A stretch of DNA of 64,000 bases from a virus: positions 20,475 through 84,474 of IMG/VR virus record IMGVR_UViG_3300023174_006147. One strand, 5' to 3'. A program made the translations under genes and the position numbers. Under the pieces are notes generated by a model, which saw only the letters and a program-made list of their open reading frames with translations, did not search any database and was not told the origin of the DNA. This document shows positions 1-9,224 of this stretch, one piece after another (within the stretch, counting starts at the first letter, position 1; the number at the start of each line of letters is the position of its first letter).

Positions 1-123
1 GAGCCATTCAAGAGTATCTCCCTCTTGCCAGCCTACGCTTTCGAGTAAGCCGTCAGGAAAGGGAAGAACAATATCTTCTCCATCTTCTATTACTGTTACT
101 GTCCATGTTGTAGTATTTGTCAT
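1..123 (-). CDS. hypothetical protein, N-terminal part
   Basis: Partial gene cut by the left edge; only the first 41 codons are visible, beginning MTNTTTWTVTVIEDG. The acidic, beta-rich start with 'LPFPDGLLESVGWQEGD' resembles short phage proteins with an AbrB/MazE-like swapped-hairpin pattern, but this is only a resemblance. A strong sigma-70 promoter at 130-158 lies just upstream. Confidence 0.6.
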   Translation of the reverse strand, partial: MTNTTTWTVTVIEDGEDIVLPFPDGLLESVGWQEGDTLEWL

Positions 124-129
124 GTTGCA

Positions 130-158
130 ATTATAGCAACATTATTGTAGTGTGTCAA
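130..158 (-). promoter_or_regulatory. sigma-70 promoter
   Basis: Minus strand TTGACA, 17-bp spacer, TATAAT (perfect consensus). The -35 box overlaps the end of the Smr-like gene; it drives the partial gene at the left edge. Confidence 0.8.
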
Positions 159-364
159 GTGAACCTGGCTACGACGATTACGCCATAGCGATACATTTCG
201 GTTATACATCCGATTCTTTGTGTGACCAAATTTACCAATGAGATCATTTTAGGGCTATTACCGCATATAATTGTAAGTGGAAAACTTCCCTGGTTTAATA
301 GGATGAAGTTTTCCACTATCATATCTACATCTTGGTGTTTAACGCCATGAAGGTCAAGCTTCAT
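155..364 (-). CDS. Smr-domain-like small protein
   Basis: 69 aa. The N-terminus carries the 'LDLHG' motif followed by an amphipathic helix, typical of the Smr domain of MutS2-type nucleases and RNA-binding proteins; a 'IICGNSPKM' strand-turn follows, similar to the GxG region of Smr. Small stand-alone Smr proteins occur in phages; possible nucleic-acid binding or nicking role. It sits 2 nt after the 103-aa membrane gene on the same strand. Confidence 0.55.
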   Translation of the reverse strand: MKLDLHGVKHQDVDMIVENFILLNQGSFPLTIICGNSPKMISLVNLVTQRIGCITEMYRYGVIVVARFT

Positions 365-366
365 TT

Positions 367-678
367 TTATAGCTTGTTGAAATCATTTTTAATGTCATTA
401 ATAGCCTTGCCAGCTTCTATTAATTGTTCTATTTCCGTCTGACGATATGTCAGCATTAATTTAACAGTGCGCATTACCCAAAACCACCATGCACTGGTTA
501 GTAAGATTCCCAAACTCGCAACAATCCATTCGGAATTATAATATGAAATATCATTCCATTTATAGATAATAATTAAAATTATTAATGAGACAATTCCACT
601 TGATCTGATCCAAAACTGATACTCGCTGTTCAGTTTTTTAAGAGTGAGGAGTATGTATTCTGGTGACATTTTTTTCAT
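367..678 (-). CDS. hypothetical membrane protein
   Basis: 103 aa, not recognised. Two hydrophobic segments (about residues 27-40 and 51-70) suggest an inner-membrane hairpin with charged ends; the C-terminal 30 residues are helical and charged. Upstream AGGAGGTGCG-like ribosome site supports the start. Nothing in it indicates a specific function. Confidence 0.6.
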   Translation of the reverse strand: MKKMSPEYILLTLKKLNSEYQFWIRSSGIVSLIILIIIYKWNDISYYNSEWIVASLGILLTSAWWFWVMRTVKLMLTYRQTEIEQLIEAGKAINDIKNDFNKL

Positions 679-747
679 ATCGCACCTCCTACTAGTTTCT
701 CAATAGTAATTATCTTGAGTTTATATATTATTAACTTGATATAGATT

Positions 748-1350
748 TTAAGACCTTTTATTGACAACCTGGTCAATCAATCCATAATCAAGCGCCTCTT
801 GGGAATTCATAAAGGTGTCACGATCCATATCTCGCTCAAATTCTTCGTATGTTTTTCCCTTTGAATTGTGATTAACATAAATTTGAGTAAGCTCTTGCTT
901 CATTTTAGTGATTTCTTTGTATTGTATCTCAATATCACTCTGCATGCCACTTGCACCTCCTGATGGTTGGTGGATCATGTGCCGTGCATAAGGCAACATA
1001 AATCTTTTGCCAGGAGCTCCGGCTTGTGCAAGTAGGGATCCCATTGAACATGCTTGGCCCATGACATATGTTGCAACATCTGGTCCAATAAATTGCATAG
1101 TGTCATAAATGCTCATTCCCGCAGTGACAACGCCACCCGGTGAGTTAATATAAAAGTTAATATCTCTACTACTGTCCTCGCTCTCGAGGTGAAGTAACTG
1201 TGCAACAATTAGGTTTGCGCTATAATCATCTACGGGCCCATTAAGGAATATAATTCTGTTATTGAGAAGCCTGCTATAAATGTCAAATGCACGTTCGCCT
1301 GTGCTGGTCTTTTCAATAACCATTGGTACTAGACTGTTATTCATATTCAT
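748..1350 (-). CDS. clpP: ATP-dependent Clp protease proteolytic subunit
   Basis: 200 aa, close to the usual ClpP length. The catalytic Ser lies in 'GQACSMGS', the catalytic His in '[10 protein letters not shown]', and the Asp follows in 'DRDTFMN'; 'YINSPGGVV' is the substrate-binding strand. ClpP forms a tetradecameric barrel and degrades proteins delivered by ClpA or ClpX. No Clp ATPase is visible in this window, so it presumably uses the host unfoldase. The window also encodes ClpS (53777-54079), an adaptor for ClpA, so the phage may redirect host N-degron proteolysis. Confidence 0.95.
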   Translation of the reverse strand: MNMNNSLVPMVIEKTSTGERAFDIYSRLLNNRIIFLNGPVDDYSANLIVAQLLHLESEDSSRDINFYINSPGGVVTAGMSIYDTMQFIGPDVATYVMGQACSMGSLLAQAGAPGKRFMLPYARHMIHQPSGGASGMQSDIEIQYKEITKMKQELTQIYVNHNSKGKTYEEFERDMDRDTFMNSQEALDYGLIDQVVNKRS

Positions 1351-1353
1351 TCC

Positions 1354-1728
1354 TTATACTAGATTTGCTAACATTTTATATTGTTCCCACGCTTTTTTGA
1401 CAGCAGGATTCTCATCTTTTACTTCATTGGTAAGAATTAAATCATACCAAATTTCTCTTGACCTGCTTGCGTATGCACCAAACTGTCGAGGCTGATGTAT
1501 TTGGCCATTGTCATACATTCGTTTAGTTAACTCATGAAATTCCTGTTCACGATCTACATATCCTGACCATTCTCGCATTGTAGTATATCCGAGCCAGATT
1601 CCTTGCCATTGCTTGTCATCATGTGGGTTAAAATCAGTTCGTGTAACGATTACCATTACATCTTCTTCGTCAACTTTGCCATCGATGATATCGAGAATGC
1701 AACGGCTATATGACGTTCCAATTTTCAT
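1354..1728 (-). CDS. hypothetical protein
   Basis: 124 aa, soluble, rich in aromatic and charged residues ('WQGIWLGYTTMREWSGYVD'). Not recognised. It overlaps the upstream 413-aa gene by ATGA and is followed after 3 nt by clpP, so the three are probably translationally coupled. Confidence 0.6.
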   Translation of the reverse strand: MKIGTSYSRCILDIIDGKVDEEDVMVIVTRTDFNPHDDKQWQGIWLGYTTMREWSGYVDREQEFHELTKRMYDNGQIHQPRQFGAYASRSREIWYDLILTNEVKDENPAVKKAWEQYKMLANLV

Positions 1729-2966
1729 TTGTATGCCTTTAAAATCATAACTTCGGAGTTGATGCGTCCGTTCATTGTTGTGCCGATTGTTTTAATACCG
1801 TCAAACCAGGTCTGTGTTCGTTTTTGTGTACCAATCGCTTTCAATTCTTTAATTTGAATTTCTGGCTTACGCAATGTCTTTTGAATACTCGTCCTTTCAT
1901 CAAATCCGATAATGGTTGATCCTTTGACCGCCAGTACCTGTGCTCCTTTATCTGCATAGTACACGCCGATTTTTCGAGTTTTCGTGTTAAGTACTACTAC
2001 AGTAGATGCGCCAATAATCTGAGAAGGAGGAACACTAGCAACACCGTACCGATCATCAGTTGCTTTAAACTTGATATTCTTAGTTTGATCTTCTGGACTT
2101 TTTACCTTGATTTTACGAGGCAATCGTGTGATTTTAGCCTCGCCTGCAATTTGATCACATGCGTTAGTAATTTGTGTCAGAAAGTCGTGAAACTTCTTGA
2201 TGTTCTTCTTGCCATAAACTGTATAGCCTTCCATCAAATCCTTGGGACAATCTGAACTTATAAGTTGTGTATATTCTTCTAGATCCTTGGTGTAAAGACT
2301 TTTAATCAACCGTGCATGGCCTGCTTTGGTTTGTTTACCTCGTAATGTTGCCGCAATCTTGTAAGATGCAGGATCAAATGCCTCGGGATCAATAATGTAT
2401 GAATCAATTGCTTCTTCGATAAACTCGGACATTTCATGCGCGACTTCTCTCATACGTTCTTGAATTGAAGGAACATACACGTTCTTTTTCTTTTCAGTAC
2501 TGGATTCTTTGATTACCATGCTATTGCCTCGTTCGATTGAATGAGCAATGTGCAATTTAATAAATTCTGAATGAGGCTTTACAATGCCAGATGTGCCAGG
2601 CAAAGATTCCCAATATGCAGCATATGCAGCATTGTAGTCAGGCATTCCGTCTCGAAGAAGCTTGCAAGTAATTCCTACAGACATGCTAATACCATACGCC
2701 TTAGCAGCTTTGATATCGTTCGTAGTATATTCTTGAGTCCTCATCCATTCCCATACATCCGGTTCAAGATCGGCAGGTTGATAGTTTTCATAATAAAAAT
2801 CACGCGCCTTCTGTTGATTTTTCATGTAATCACTAGGAGACCAGGATTCCCATCCATCAAAGCTAGGTCCAATCTTTTTACCATTGCGGCGAGCAACTGG
2901 TAATTTTGCAGTTTTCTTTTTGCGTACAGTAAGGCCTTTTGGTGCTGATTTGGCTCTGAGTGCCAT
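1725..2966 (-). CDS. hypothetical protein, 413 aa
   Basis: Basic N-terminus (residues 1-35, rich in Lys/Arg), then a helical middle and a C-terminal region of short beta strands ('VVVLNTKTRKIGVYYADKG'). Not recognised. Start supported by AAAGGAT upstream and a consensus promoter at 2996-3024. The basic N-terminus hints at nucleic-acid contact; this is inference. Confidence 0.65.
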   Translation of the reverse strand: MALRAKSAPKGLTVRKKKTAKLPVARRNGKKIGPSFDGWESWSPSDYMKNQQKARDFYYENYQPADLEPDVWEWMRTQEYTTNDIKAAKAYGISMSVGITCKLLRDGMPDYNAAYAAYWESLPGTSGIVKPHSEFIKLHIAHSIERGNSMVIKESSTEKKKNVYVPSIQERMREVAHEMSEFIEEAIDSYIIDPEAFDPASYKIAATLRGKQTKAGHARLIKSLYTKDLEEYTQLISSDCPKDLMEGYTVYGKKNIKKFHDFLTQITNACDQIAGEAKITRLPRKIKVKSPEDQTKNIKFKATDDRYGVASVPPSQIIGASTVVVLNTKTRKIGVYYADKGAQVLAVKGSTIIGFDERTSIQKTLRKPEIQIKELKAIGTQKRTQTWFDGIKTIGTTMNGRINSEVMILKAYK

Positions 2967-2995
2967 GATTTATCCTTTAAATTAAATGATTTTCT

Positions 2996-3024
2996 ATTAT
3001 ATTACAATCAATCTGTGATGTCAA
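2996..3024 (-). promoter_or_regulatory. sigma-70 promoter
   Basis: TTGACA, 17-bp spacer, TATAAT on the minus strand, inside the 3' end of the preceding gene; positioned to drive the 413-aa gene, the 124-aa gene and clpP. Confidence 0.75.
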
Positions 3025-3496
3025 TAGTTGCAATTGTCCAACCTAGTTGCTTAAAGTCTTCTTTGATTTCGCCTGTTACTATACCTTCGTCGCCTGTACA
3101 ATACCAATCAATATAGTCACCTTCTTGGCGCATGTGCGCAATAATGCCACCTGCATATCTCCAACTACATGACCATTTTCTTTCTTTAAGAATAGACCAT
3201 AGATCTAATTTTATAAAATCATTGTTGCATAATGCGGCATACAAATCTTTTGCATAACTATCAGAATTGCGAACTTTTTCTAAAATCCACTGAGTAGAAC
3301 GGAGATCATATTCTAAACTATATTCTCTCCATTCCGATGTGCTTTCTTTAATAATTTGCCTAGTATGAATGTCTTTATACATTTGAATAATAGAATCGTC
3401 TACTGGTAAATCCCGTTCTTGTTGATTTTTAATGTAACAATCTAATTGAAATGTATCTCTGTCCGGACTAGTACTGATATCCAGGTTCTTCGTCAT
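3008..3496 (-). CDS. hypothetical protein
   Basis: 162 aa, start chosen at the ATG of MTKNLDIST because earlier starts would lie deep inside the upstream gene; the remaining overlap is 29 nt. Mixed alpha/beta, no transmembrane segment, not recognised. Confidence 0.55.
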   Translation of the reverse strand: MTKNLDISTSPDRDTFQLDCYIKNQQERDLPVDDSIIQMYKDIHTRQIIKESTSEWREYSLEYDLRSTQWILEKVRNSDSYAKDLYAALCNNDFIKLDLWSILKERKWSCSWRYAGGIIAHMRQEGDYIDWYCTGDEGIVTGEIKEDFKQLGWTIATIDITD

Positions 3497-4148
3497 AATC
3501 TTCTGGACCTTCGTAAATTTCAGTTTCATTATCTTTGAGAACTTTGATAAACGTGAATATAACATCTTCACTCTCGACATAAAACCCACCATCGTCTTCA
3601 AGGTCATCTCCGTTATAAGAAATTCCGGAAAATAGATACCATCCTTCGATCTCACTATACATAATAGAAAGTTTTGATGGATCAAACGGCGCTTTAAGGT
3701 CTATCTCCTTTTCAAAGAATGTGCCCTTCATGTCACTTTGACCGTAAAATACCGTTGTTTCTGGAGAAAGGTCCTCAACCATGCACTCATTGACACAGTC
3801 AACATTGCATCCAGCTTCTTCAAGGACATCTGGAGACATCGTGCTTGACCAAATAGTTTCACCTTCAGAATTTCTAACTTCTATAAATGATTTTTCATCC
3901 ATTTCTGCACCGTGCTCGTGTGCAATGTCATTGCATTCAAGCCAATTGTGTGGAGCATACGGCTGAAACTCAGTAGGAACGCTTACTGCGTGAATATCAT
4001 ATGAATACTCAAAAATATCAATTGAGTTGTTCTTGAAGTGTTCATATGTTCCAGGTGAAATAGTTCCTATAACTACTTCGCCTCCGTTTCCATGTATAGT
4101 AATAGTATGAATTTTAGAAGATTCTACTTGTGCTTCATGAGTTGTCAT
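3468..4148 (-). CDS. hypothetical acidic protein
   Basis: 226 aa, strongly acidic (C-terminal half full of Asp/Glu), beginning MTTHEAQVESSKIHT. Ribosome site AAAGGTAAAG upstream. Three Cys in 'CNVDCVNEC' could bind metal or form disulfides. Not recognised. Confidence 0.55.
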   Translation of the reverse strand: MTTHEAQVESSKIHTITIHGNGGEVVIGTISPGTYEHFKNNSIDIFEYSYDIHAVSVPTEFQPYAPHNWLECNDIAHEHGAEMDEKSFIEVRNSEGETIWSSTMSPDVLEEAGCNVDCVNECMVEDLSPETTVFYGQSDMKGTFFEKEIDLKAPFDPSKLSIMYSEIEGWYLFSGISYNGDDLEDDGGFYVESEDVIFTFIKVLKDNETEIYEGPEDYDEEPGYQY

Positions 4149-4152
4149 TTCT

Positions 4153-4512
4153 TTACCTTTCGTTACGGTGCAAAATTAATGTCTTTAATTCTTCAAATGG
4201 AACAATTTTCCAATCGGTATTGGATGCAATTCCGCCCCTATCTGTTACCAGAAATACATGATCTGGAAATCTAGACTTTATTACGGAAATAACTTCATCG
4301 TCATTTTTACCCTGTGCTAAAAACAATGACTTATCAATATCAAACCAATAATCAATACCATCAATTTTTTCTATGCTCACTGAATGAACAATGTTGTTAA
4401 GATAATCAATTAATTGAGTTTTTCTAGTACTATTGGCCGTATGATACAAGTGCCTGATATAAAATACTATGAGAACTATAATAGCGCAAGTTATAAATGT
4501 CATCAAGTCCAT
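4153..4512 (-). CDS. membrane-anchored hypothetical protein
   Basis: 119 aa. A single N-terminal transmembrane segment (residues 5-18, 'FITCAIIVLIVFYIR') is followed by a soluble domain with 'EKIDGIDYWFD' and 'DHVFLVTDRG'. I recall similar short proteins in T4-like marine phages, without known function. Overlaps the upstream gene by 10 nt. Confidence 0.6.
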   Translation of the reverse strand: MDLMTFITCAIIVLIVFYIRHLYHTANSTRKTQLIDYLNNIVHSVSIEKIDGIDYWFDIDKSLFLAQGKNDDEVISVIKSRFPDHVFLVTDRGGIASNTDWKIVPFEELKTLILHRNER

Positions 4513-5318
4513 AGGCCATTCCTCACTTTGATTAATCTGATCATCATTTCTTCGTCTTCTGCTTCATATTTTGCTTCAAGGTCATGCAGTGTATTTAAAA
4601 GCCTGCGAGATTCTTCCTTATTCTCCAGCGGATCGGTTTCGAGAACGTCAATACCGCGCTTACGCTTTTCATCGCAGTATGCACTCCAACCGCTTACATC
4701 GTAGGGATCCGGACGGTTAGGATAGACTTCAGTCCACCAAAGGTAAAGCGCCTTGATTTCCATTGCCTGCAAGGCTTGACGTGTAGGCTTACCGTAGTTA
4801 GGATCGTCTTCGCTGACCCATTCTTCGTTGTGGGTAAGGCTAGCAGCCCAATCAAGGTGTGCGAGTCCTGCTTCACGACTGCGCCATGTACGCCAGCCCT
4901 GACGACGGAGCCATGAAGTTTTGTATTTTTTACTGGCTTTCTCGTCCCAAACAACATTCATCCAGGCGGTTTCGATTTCAACAAAGTCAACCAACTCATT
5001 AAATAGGCAAGGAAGGAATCTATCCCCCACATCACGCCAACTACCAGGACAAATATCCCGGCGATGAGCAGTAAGAGCATGGCTCCTAGTAATAAACCGA
5101 TTGTTAATATAATATCGAACACTGCGAATTTTATCCGGGACATACATGTAAACATCTTGTAAATAATCTAACCCCTCTTCTGCAATCCACCATCGAATAG
5201 GATGTGCTGCCTTAGCCTTGATTTTCCATTCTTTCCAATCGTCGCCTGTGCCCCATTTAGGCTTGGCGGTGCCACGAAGCCAGTCAGCAAACGGACCACA
5301 TGTCCAATAATTTCTCAT
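4503..5318 (-). CDS. hypothetical protein, Trp-rich
   Basis: 271 aa with an exceptionally high Trp/Arg content ('WLRRQGWRTWRSREAG', 'FADWLRGTAKPKWGTG'). Soluble, not recognised in function; I recall relatives in large marine phages. Overlaps the following gene start at 4512 and the preceding stop at 5315 (ATGA), consistent with an operon. Confidence 0.6.
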   Translation of the reverse strand: MRNYWTCGPFADWLRGTAKPKWGTGDDWKEWKIKAKAAHPIRWWIAEEGLDYLQDVYMYVPDKIRSVRYYINNRFITRSHALTAHRRDICPGSWRDVGDRFLPCLFNELVDFVEIETAWMNVVWDEKASKKYKTSWLRRQGWRTWRSREAGLAHLDWAASLTHNEEWVSEDDPNYGKPTRQALQAMEIKALYLWWTEVYPNRPDPYDVSGWSAYCDEKRKRGIDVLETDPLENKEESRRLLNTLHDLEAKYEAEDEEMMIRLIKVRNGLWT

Positions 5319-5644
5319 CGTTTAAACTCCTTGATATCGGTGATTGCTCGTTTAAGTGCCTCTGCGTAATTCAGTGCCTGCTGCTCACGCATAATGAGTG
5401 CAACATTATATTTAATAGTACCTTTTGTTAAAAGTTGCCAAATCAACTTCCAACGAGAAATTCTCCACGAGGGAGTTTCCGCAGTTGTCCAAATTTCTAC
5501 AGTAACTCCAAAATCTTCGTCAGCTGATACATCTACGGTATGTGCATGGTTAGGATCAGTGCATTCACATTCAACGTGGTAGGTTTTAGCATTACCCCAA
5601 TCTCGTTGGAGTAAAATACCTTCTGCCGGTAATTGCGAGTTCAT
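5315..5644 (-). CDS. hypothetical protein
   Basis: 109 aa from the ATG at MNSQLPAEG, which follows AAGGAAT; a longer reading would overlap the next gene. A Cys/His cluster 'VECECTDPNHAH' near residue 25 could bind metal. Not recognised. Confidence 0.55.
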   Translation of the reverse strand: MNSQLPAEGILLQRDWGNAKTYHVECECTDPNHAHTVDVSADEDFGVTVEIWTTAETPSWRISRWKLIWQLLTKGTIKYNVALIMREQQALNYAEALKRAITDIKEFKR

Positions 5645-5654
5645 CGTGGATTCC

Positions 5655-5864
5655 TTAATTGATTGTTTTAGGAGACTTGTTAAAAATTTCTCTAATCTCT
5701 TCTGCCTCGTCATCTTCAATGATTTCGACATTATCATCATTCAATTTGCTCAAAAAGCCATCACTACTGAGCAATTCTGTGATCTTGGCAACAAATGCAT
5801 CCAGTTCCGACTGGGTACCTTCAAAATCATCAAATGATCCTGGCTCAAATATAATTTTAGTCAT
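5655..5864 (-). CDS. hypothetical acidic protein
   Basis: 69 aa, acidic, helical ('ELDAFVAKITELL'), with an Asp/Glu-rich tail. Two nt separate it from the exonuclease gene upstream. Not recognised. Confidence 0.5.
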   Translation of the reverse strand: MTKIIFEPGSFDDFEGTQSELDAFVAKITELLSSDGFLSKLNDDNVEIIEDDEAEEIREIFNKSPKTIN

Positions 5865-5866
5865 TA

Positions 5867-6406
5867 TTAAAAACTCCCACTACGCATTAAGTATAACATA
5901 TGATTATATATCCTAAAAGTATTTTCTGCATCCGTTTGTGCATCGTGTGCTTCACCTTGGAATTTTAGACCAAATCGTTTCATGGTAGTACTAAGTCCGC
6001 CACTGAGTACTCGATCCTCGCGAACGATCATTCTGGTCACTGCAACAGTTTTTGCATCAATCCACCTACGCCCAAAACACCAATCAGTGCGAACAGTAGG
6101 ATCAAGTTGATCAAATAACTCTTGACTATCAGCACCACCCCATGTCACTGGATTAATAAAGTCCGCATTTTTGTGAAAATCTTTTAATTGAATGTATGCT
6201 TCTTCTAAACTTAGACCATTATCAACTTGCTCTTGTGAGATTTTACACAAATTTATAATATCTGGATTAAGGAGCTCATTGGGATTTACATAAATTCGAA
6301 GTCGCCCAGAAATAACTCCAGAACTGGTGTCGCCAATAACTGCACCAATTTGAATTATCTTGCCACTTGGCTGATTCATTTCAAGGTCTAGACAGGTTAG
6401 TTTCAT
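5867..6406 (-). CDS. DEDDh 3'-5' exonuclease
   Basis: 179 aa, RNase T / DNA polymerase III epsilon fold. Exo I is 'CLDLEMN' (Asp7, Glu9); the C-terminal motif 'AHDAQTDAENT' supplies the catalytic His and Asp of the DEDDh class. It removes nucleotides from 3' ends of DNA or RNA; with Pnk, RNA ligase and Pth2 nearby an RNA-processing role is possible, but DNA cannot be excluded. Confidence 0.85.
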   Translation of the reverse strand: MKLTCLDLEMNQPSGKIIQIGAVIGDTSSGVISGRLRIYVNPNELLNPDIINLCKISQEQVDNGLSLEEAYIQLKDFHKNADFINPVTWGGADSQELFDQLDPTVRTDWCFGRRWIDAKTVAVTRMIVREDRVLSGGLSTTMKRFGLKFQGEAHDAQTDAENTFRIYNHMLYLMRSGSF

Positions 6407-6442
6407 CTAGGTATTTTAACAACTAATGTATTGTAAGTCAAG

Positions 6443-6772
6443 CTATTTCCATTTAAGATAATACATGGTCTTTGTAGGTTCAGCAAACGTTGCTACGATT
6501 TTGAATTGTTCTCCATTGCGATCATATTCTTTATAGCTATTGTACCATAGGTCATTATATGAGTTTTCTAGAACCCATTTACCTTTGTCAGAATTTAGAA
6601 ACATGTTAAACATTTCTGCAATATGATTGAGAGAATTAAAATTTCTAATATCATCAGGAACAAAGAACTGGTAGACAACGCATTGACTTAATTTAATTAG
6701 TCGGTTGTCTACCAGTTTATATTCTTTGAATTCACTTGCATTACGCCAATGTATTAGCGATTTTTCTTCCAT
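6443..6772 (-). CDS. small protein of the 'F.LKW' family
   Basis: 109 aa, function unknown. It ends in 'KTMYYLKWK', matching the C-termini of other small proteins in this window ('FTMFALKWS' 56618-57028, 'IFFTLRWS' 57025-57219, 'FLLKY' at 58533 and 59775), which suggests a paralogous family. Stop overlaps the upstream start by 1 nt. Confidence 0.6.
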   Translation of the reverse strand: MEEKSLIHWRNASEFKEYKLVDNRLIKLSQCVVYQFFVPDDIRNFNSLNHIAEMFNMFLNSDKGKWVLENSYNDLWYNSYKEYDRNGEQFKIVATFAEPTKTMYYLKWK

Positions 6773-7185
6773 TAAGATGATTTTTTCTTCTTACGATAAT
6801 AGTGTTTTTTATTATTTTTAGGAAGAACTGTAGTCGAAGTGTTTGCAGATTTGGTAGTATTTGAATCATGCCATTCCTCAAATTGAGGAATTGGCAATCC
6901 TACTTTTCGCAGAAAACGATTAGCGCCTACTAATCCCTCTCTACGAAAAAGTGCAATTGGTCCCTGAGAATCTGGACTAATTTGCGCAAATTCTCTGACT
7001 TCATATACTGGATCGATTCCAGTTTGTACTTGAATTACATAAAATTCGTTGTCTGGACTATGCCCCTCATTGAGGTGTTCAAAGTCGATAATCTCAACAA
7101 TACGACCTTTGGTGAGTTTTTTCTCTCCCATATGAATCCAGACTGTGTCTTTAATGTTATATTCTTTTTTTATAATATCAGGCAT
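6772..7185 (-). CDS. hypothetical protein with basic tail
   Basis: 137 aa. The N-terminal half is beta-rich and resembles a KOW/SH3-like barrel ('DTVWIHMGEKKLTKGRIVE'); the last ten residues are a Lys/Arg/His patch ('KKHYYRKKKKSS'), suggesting nucleic-acid binding. Not recognised. Confidence 0.55.
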   Translation of the reverse strand: MPDIIKKEYNIKDTVWIHMGEKKLTKGRIVEIIDFEHLNEGHSPDNEFYVIQVQTGIDPVYEVREFAQISPDSQGPIALFRREGLVGANRFLRKVGLPIPQFEEWHDSNTTKSANTSTTVLPKNNKKHYYRKKKKSS

Positions 7186-7336
7186 CGTCTAATACTTTCC
7201 CTTCGAGTAAATCTTTGACAAATTTTAGTGCTTTTTTTGTAGTATCAAACACGTATTCATCGTCCTCGTCGATGGTGCGCAAAGCAATAACGACGCCATT
7301 TTTGACTTTACGCAACTCGACTGATTCAAACTCCAT
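7178..7336 (-). CDS. hypothetical small protein
   Basis: 52 aa, MEFESVELRKVKNGV..., ending KVLDDA. AAGGATCC-type ribosome site upstream of the ATG at 7336; its stop overlaps the next start by 8 nt, the typical arrangement in this region. Function unknown. Confidence 0.6.
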   Translation of the reverse strand: MEFESVELRKVKNGVVIALRTIDEDDEYVFDTTKKALKFVKDLLEGKVLDDA

Positions 7337-7345
7337 ATAGGATCC

Positions 7346-8068
7346 TTATTGTGGAACTGATAAATTATAATTAAAGTGAAAAATTCCAATATGTGAAATT
7401 TCTTTGCTTAACTCGTGGTCACACCACACTTGGAATCCATTTTCTCTGGCTTTCCTGCAGAAATAAATGTCTTCTCCAATTTCAAGATTCATATCTGGTA
7501 CAAAGTCCTGAATATAATGAGGCTGTGGAATTTTTTCATATACTGAGCGATGCACCAAAACACATCCGTGTGGAAGCACATCAACGTCTTGCATTGCGGG
7601 GCTATTGTCGTCGGTAATCAGTTCTTGGAAGTTGCCAGGCTGACCCATCATTCCAGTAAATCCTGGATTTGGAAATCTACGGCGACGATAATTAGCTCCA
7701 ACTAGTGGAACATTACGATTTAATAGACGAATTGGCGCGTCGATTGGAAACTTCATGTCTGAGTCTACCCACCATGCATAGTCAAAATCACTTTTCATAA
7801 AAATGTCAGTGAGGTTTCGTCTTGCAATTGTAATCACACTTCCGATATTAAATGCACAATTAATTTTAATTCCGTTTGCAACTAGATTGGCACATGCCAT
7901 GGCAAGATGCTGTGCAAACTCTGCGTTTACCATTTCCATTGCAGGAACCAGTATCATCACGCTAGGTTGTTTGTTATTCTGCGGTTGCATTACGGGATTA
8001 GGAGTGGCCGCTTGCGGAACTGGTGAAGCTTTGCGAGCGGGAATTTGTAGTTTGCCTTTGTTTTTCAT
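7346..8068 (-). CDS. GT-A fold glycosyltransferase
   Basis: 240 aa. A disordered Pro/Gln-rich N-terminus (residues 1-35) precedes a nucleotide-sugar transferase core with the metal-binding 'WWVDSDMKFP' (DxD type), 'LVGANYRRRRFP' and 'GEDIYFCRKARENG' acceptor motif. Likely family 2-like enzyme moving a sugar from an NDP-sugar to phage DNA, a virion protein or a host glycan; acceptor unknown. Confidence 0.8.
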   Translation of the reverse strand: MKNKGKLQIPARKASPVPQAATPNPVMQPQNNKQPSVMILVPAMEMVNAEFAQHLAMACANLVANGIKINCAFNIGSVITIARRNLTDIFMKSDFDYAWWVDSDMKFPIDAPIRLLNRNVPLVGANYRRRRFPNPGFTGMMGQPGNFQELITDDNSPAMQDVDVLPHGCVLVHRSVYEKIPQPHYIQDFVPDMNLEIGEDIYFCRKARENGFQVWCDHELSKEISHIGIFHFNYNLSVPQ

Positions 8069-8111
8069 GTTAGTCCTTTTTTAACATTCTATTATCTTAA
8101 ACCAAATCTGT

Positions 8112-8789
8112 CTATTTGTCAAGCTTTTTGTATACTTTTTTGAGTAATCGTCGTAAAATTGGCTGTGTTAAATCACTTCCAAACACATTAAAATATACCC
8201 AGAGATTTATGCTTTCTTTAATGGTTATTTTTGACGGTTGATTTAATTTTTCTAAAATTATTGCACTGTCATTCAATTCGGTTGCAATATTATGTGCATA
8301 TGCGTCAATTTCATCTGGATTTGCTAGATATTCAAATCCTTCATCGGAATAATATTGGCATCGATGATCTATTTCAATAAAATCTCTTGTTCTTGCCTGT
8401 TTCATATGAATCAGTTCATGAGCAAGTGCGTCTGATAAATTATTGACAAATCGTTTATAACAATCTTTGTCAAAAATTATACATGTTTCTCTGGGATGTG
8501 TTATCAAAACAATATCTATAGAAATTTTACATGCTTCATCTTCTTCAGAGTCATAGTATGCGTTTAAATTAACATCTCCTGGATCAACTTCTGGAGATGT
8601 GGCACAAAAAACGTTTACACTAAACCTGTTGGCAATAAATTCACCAATTTCTTTGACAAAATCATCGACCGCAAAAACTCGATTTATTGCCAGATCTTTG
8701 ATATCATTGAATACGTTATGTATAATTTCTCTTGTGGGAATTTTTACACGCTCATCAAATTTTGGTGCACAATTAAATCTAGTCGCCAT
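8112..8789 (-). CDS. HExxH metallopeptidase-like protein
   Basis: 225 aa. 'ALAHELIHMKQA' is a zincin HExxH helix and 'YLANPDEIDAYA' a plausible downstream third-ligand (Glu) motif. The same pairing occurs in the 452-aa protein at 26340-27698, so the two may be related. Substrate unknown. It directly precedes the deaminase start by 1 nt. Confidence 0.65.
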   Translation of the reverse strand: MATRFNCAPKFDERVKIPTREIIHNVFNDIKDLAINRVFAVDDFVKEIGEFIANRFSVNVFCATSPEVDPGDVNLNAYYDSEEDEACKISIDIVLITHPRETCIIFDKDCYKRFVNNLSDALAHELIHMKQARTRDFIEIDHRCQYYSDEGFEYLANPDEIDAYAHNIATELNDSAIILEKLNQPSKITIKESINLWVYFNVFGSDLTQPILRRLLKKVYKKLDK

Positions 8790-9209
8790 TTAAAGTTTCT
8801 CTACAGATACATTAGACTTTTTTAAGAATTGAATTCCGGAGTCGTCTCTATATACCGTTTTATAATAAACGCTTTTGATACCAGATTGAAGAATCAATTT
8901 TGCACAATCAAGGCAAGGACTTAGCGTAATATAAAGATCCGCGTTCTCGCCTGATTCAGTGGATTTTGCTAATTTTGCAATACAGTTGCTTTCTGCGTGA
9001 AGTACTTCTGGTCGTGTTAGTAAAGAACCATCATCTAATTCAATTTCGCAGTTGTTATCCCATCCACTGGGCATTCCGTTCCACCCAGTTGATATAATTC
9101 TACCATTTTTGACAATAATAGATCCTACTTTACGCCTACGTGCATGACTTTCTTGTGCAACTCGTTCCGCAATATCAATATACAGAGAGTGCCGAGGTCT
9201 GTCGGTCAT
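8790..9209 (-). CDS. dCMP/cytidine deaminase
   Basis: 139 aa, start at MTDRPRHSLYID because upstream sequence is the tRNA-like gene. Zinc motifs 'VLHAESN' and 'SPCLDCAKL' are complete, as in T4 Cd. Converts dCMP to dUMP to feed thymidylate synthesis; acts in cytosolic nucleotide metabolism. Confidence 0.9.
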   Translation of the reverse strand: MTDRPRHSLYIDIAERVAQESHARRRKVGSIIVKNGRIISTGWNGMPSGWDNNCEIELDDGSLLTRPEVLHAESNCIAKLAKSTESGENADLYITLSPCLDCAKLILQSGIKSVYYKTVYRDDSGIQFLKKSNVSVEKL

Positions 9210-9224
9210 TTTATACCTTTGTAA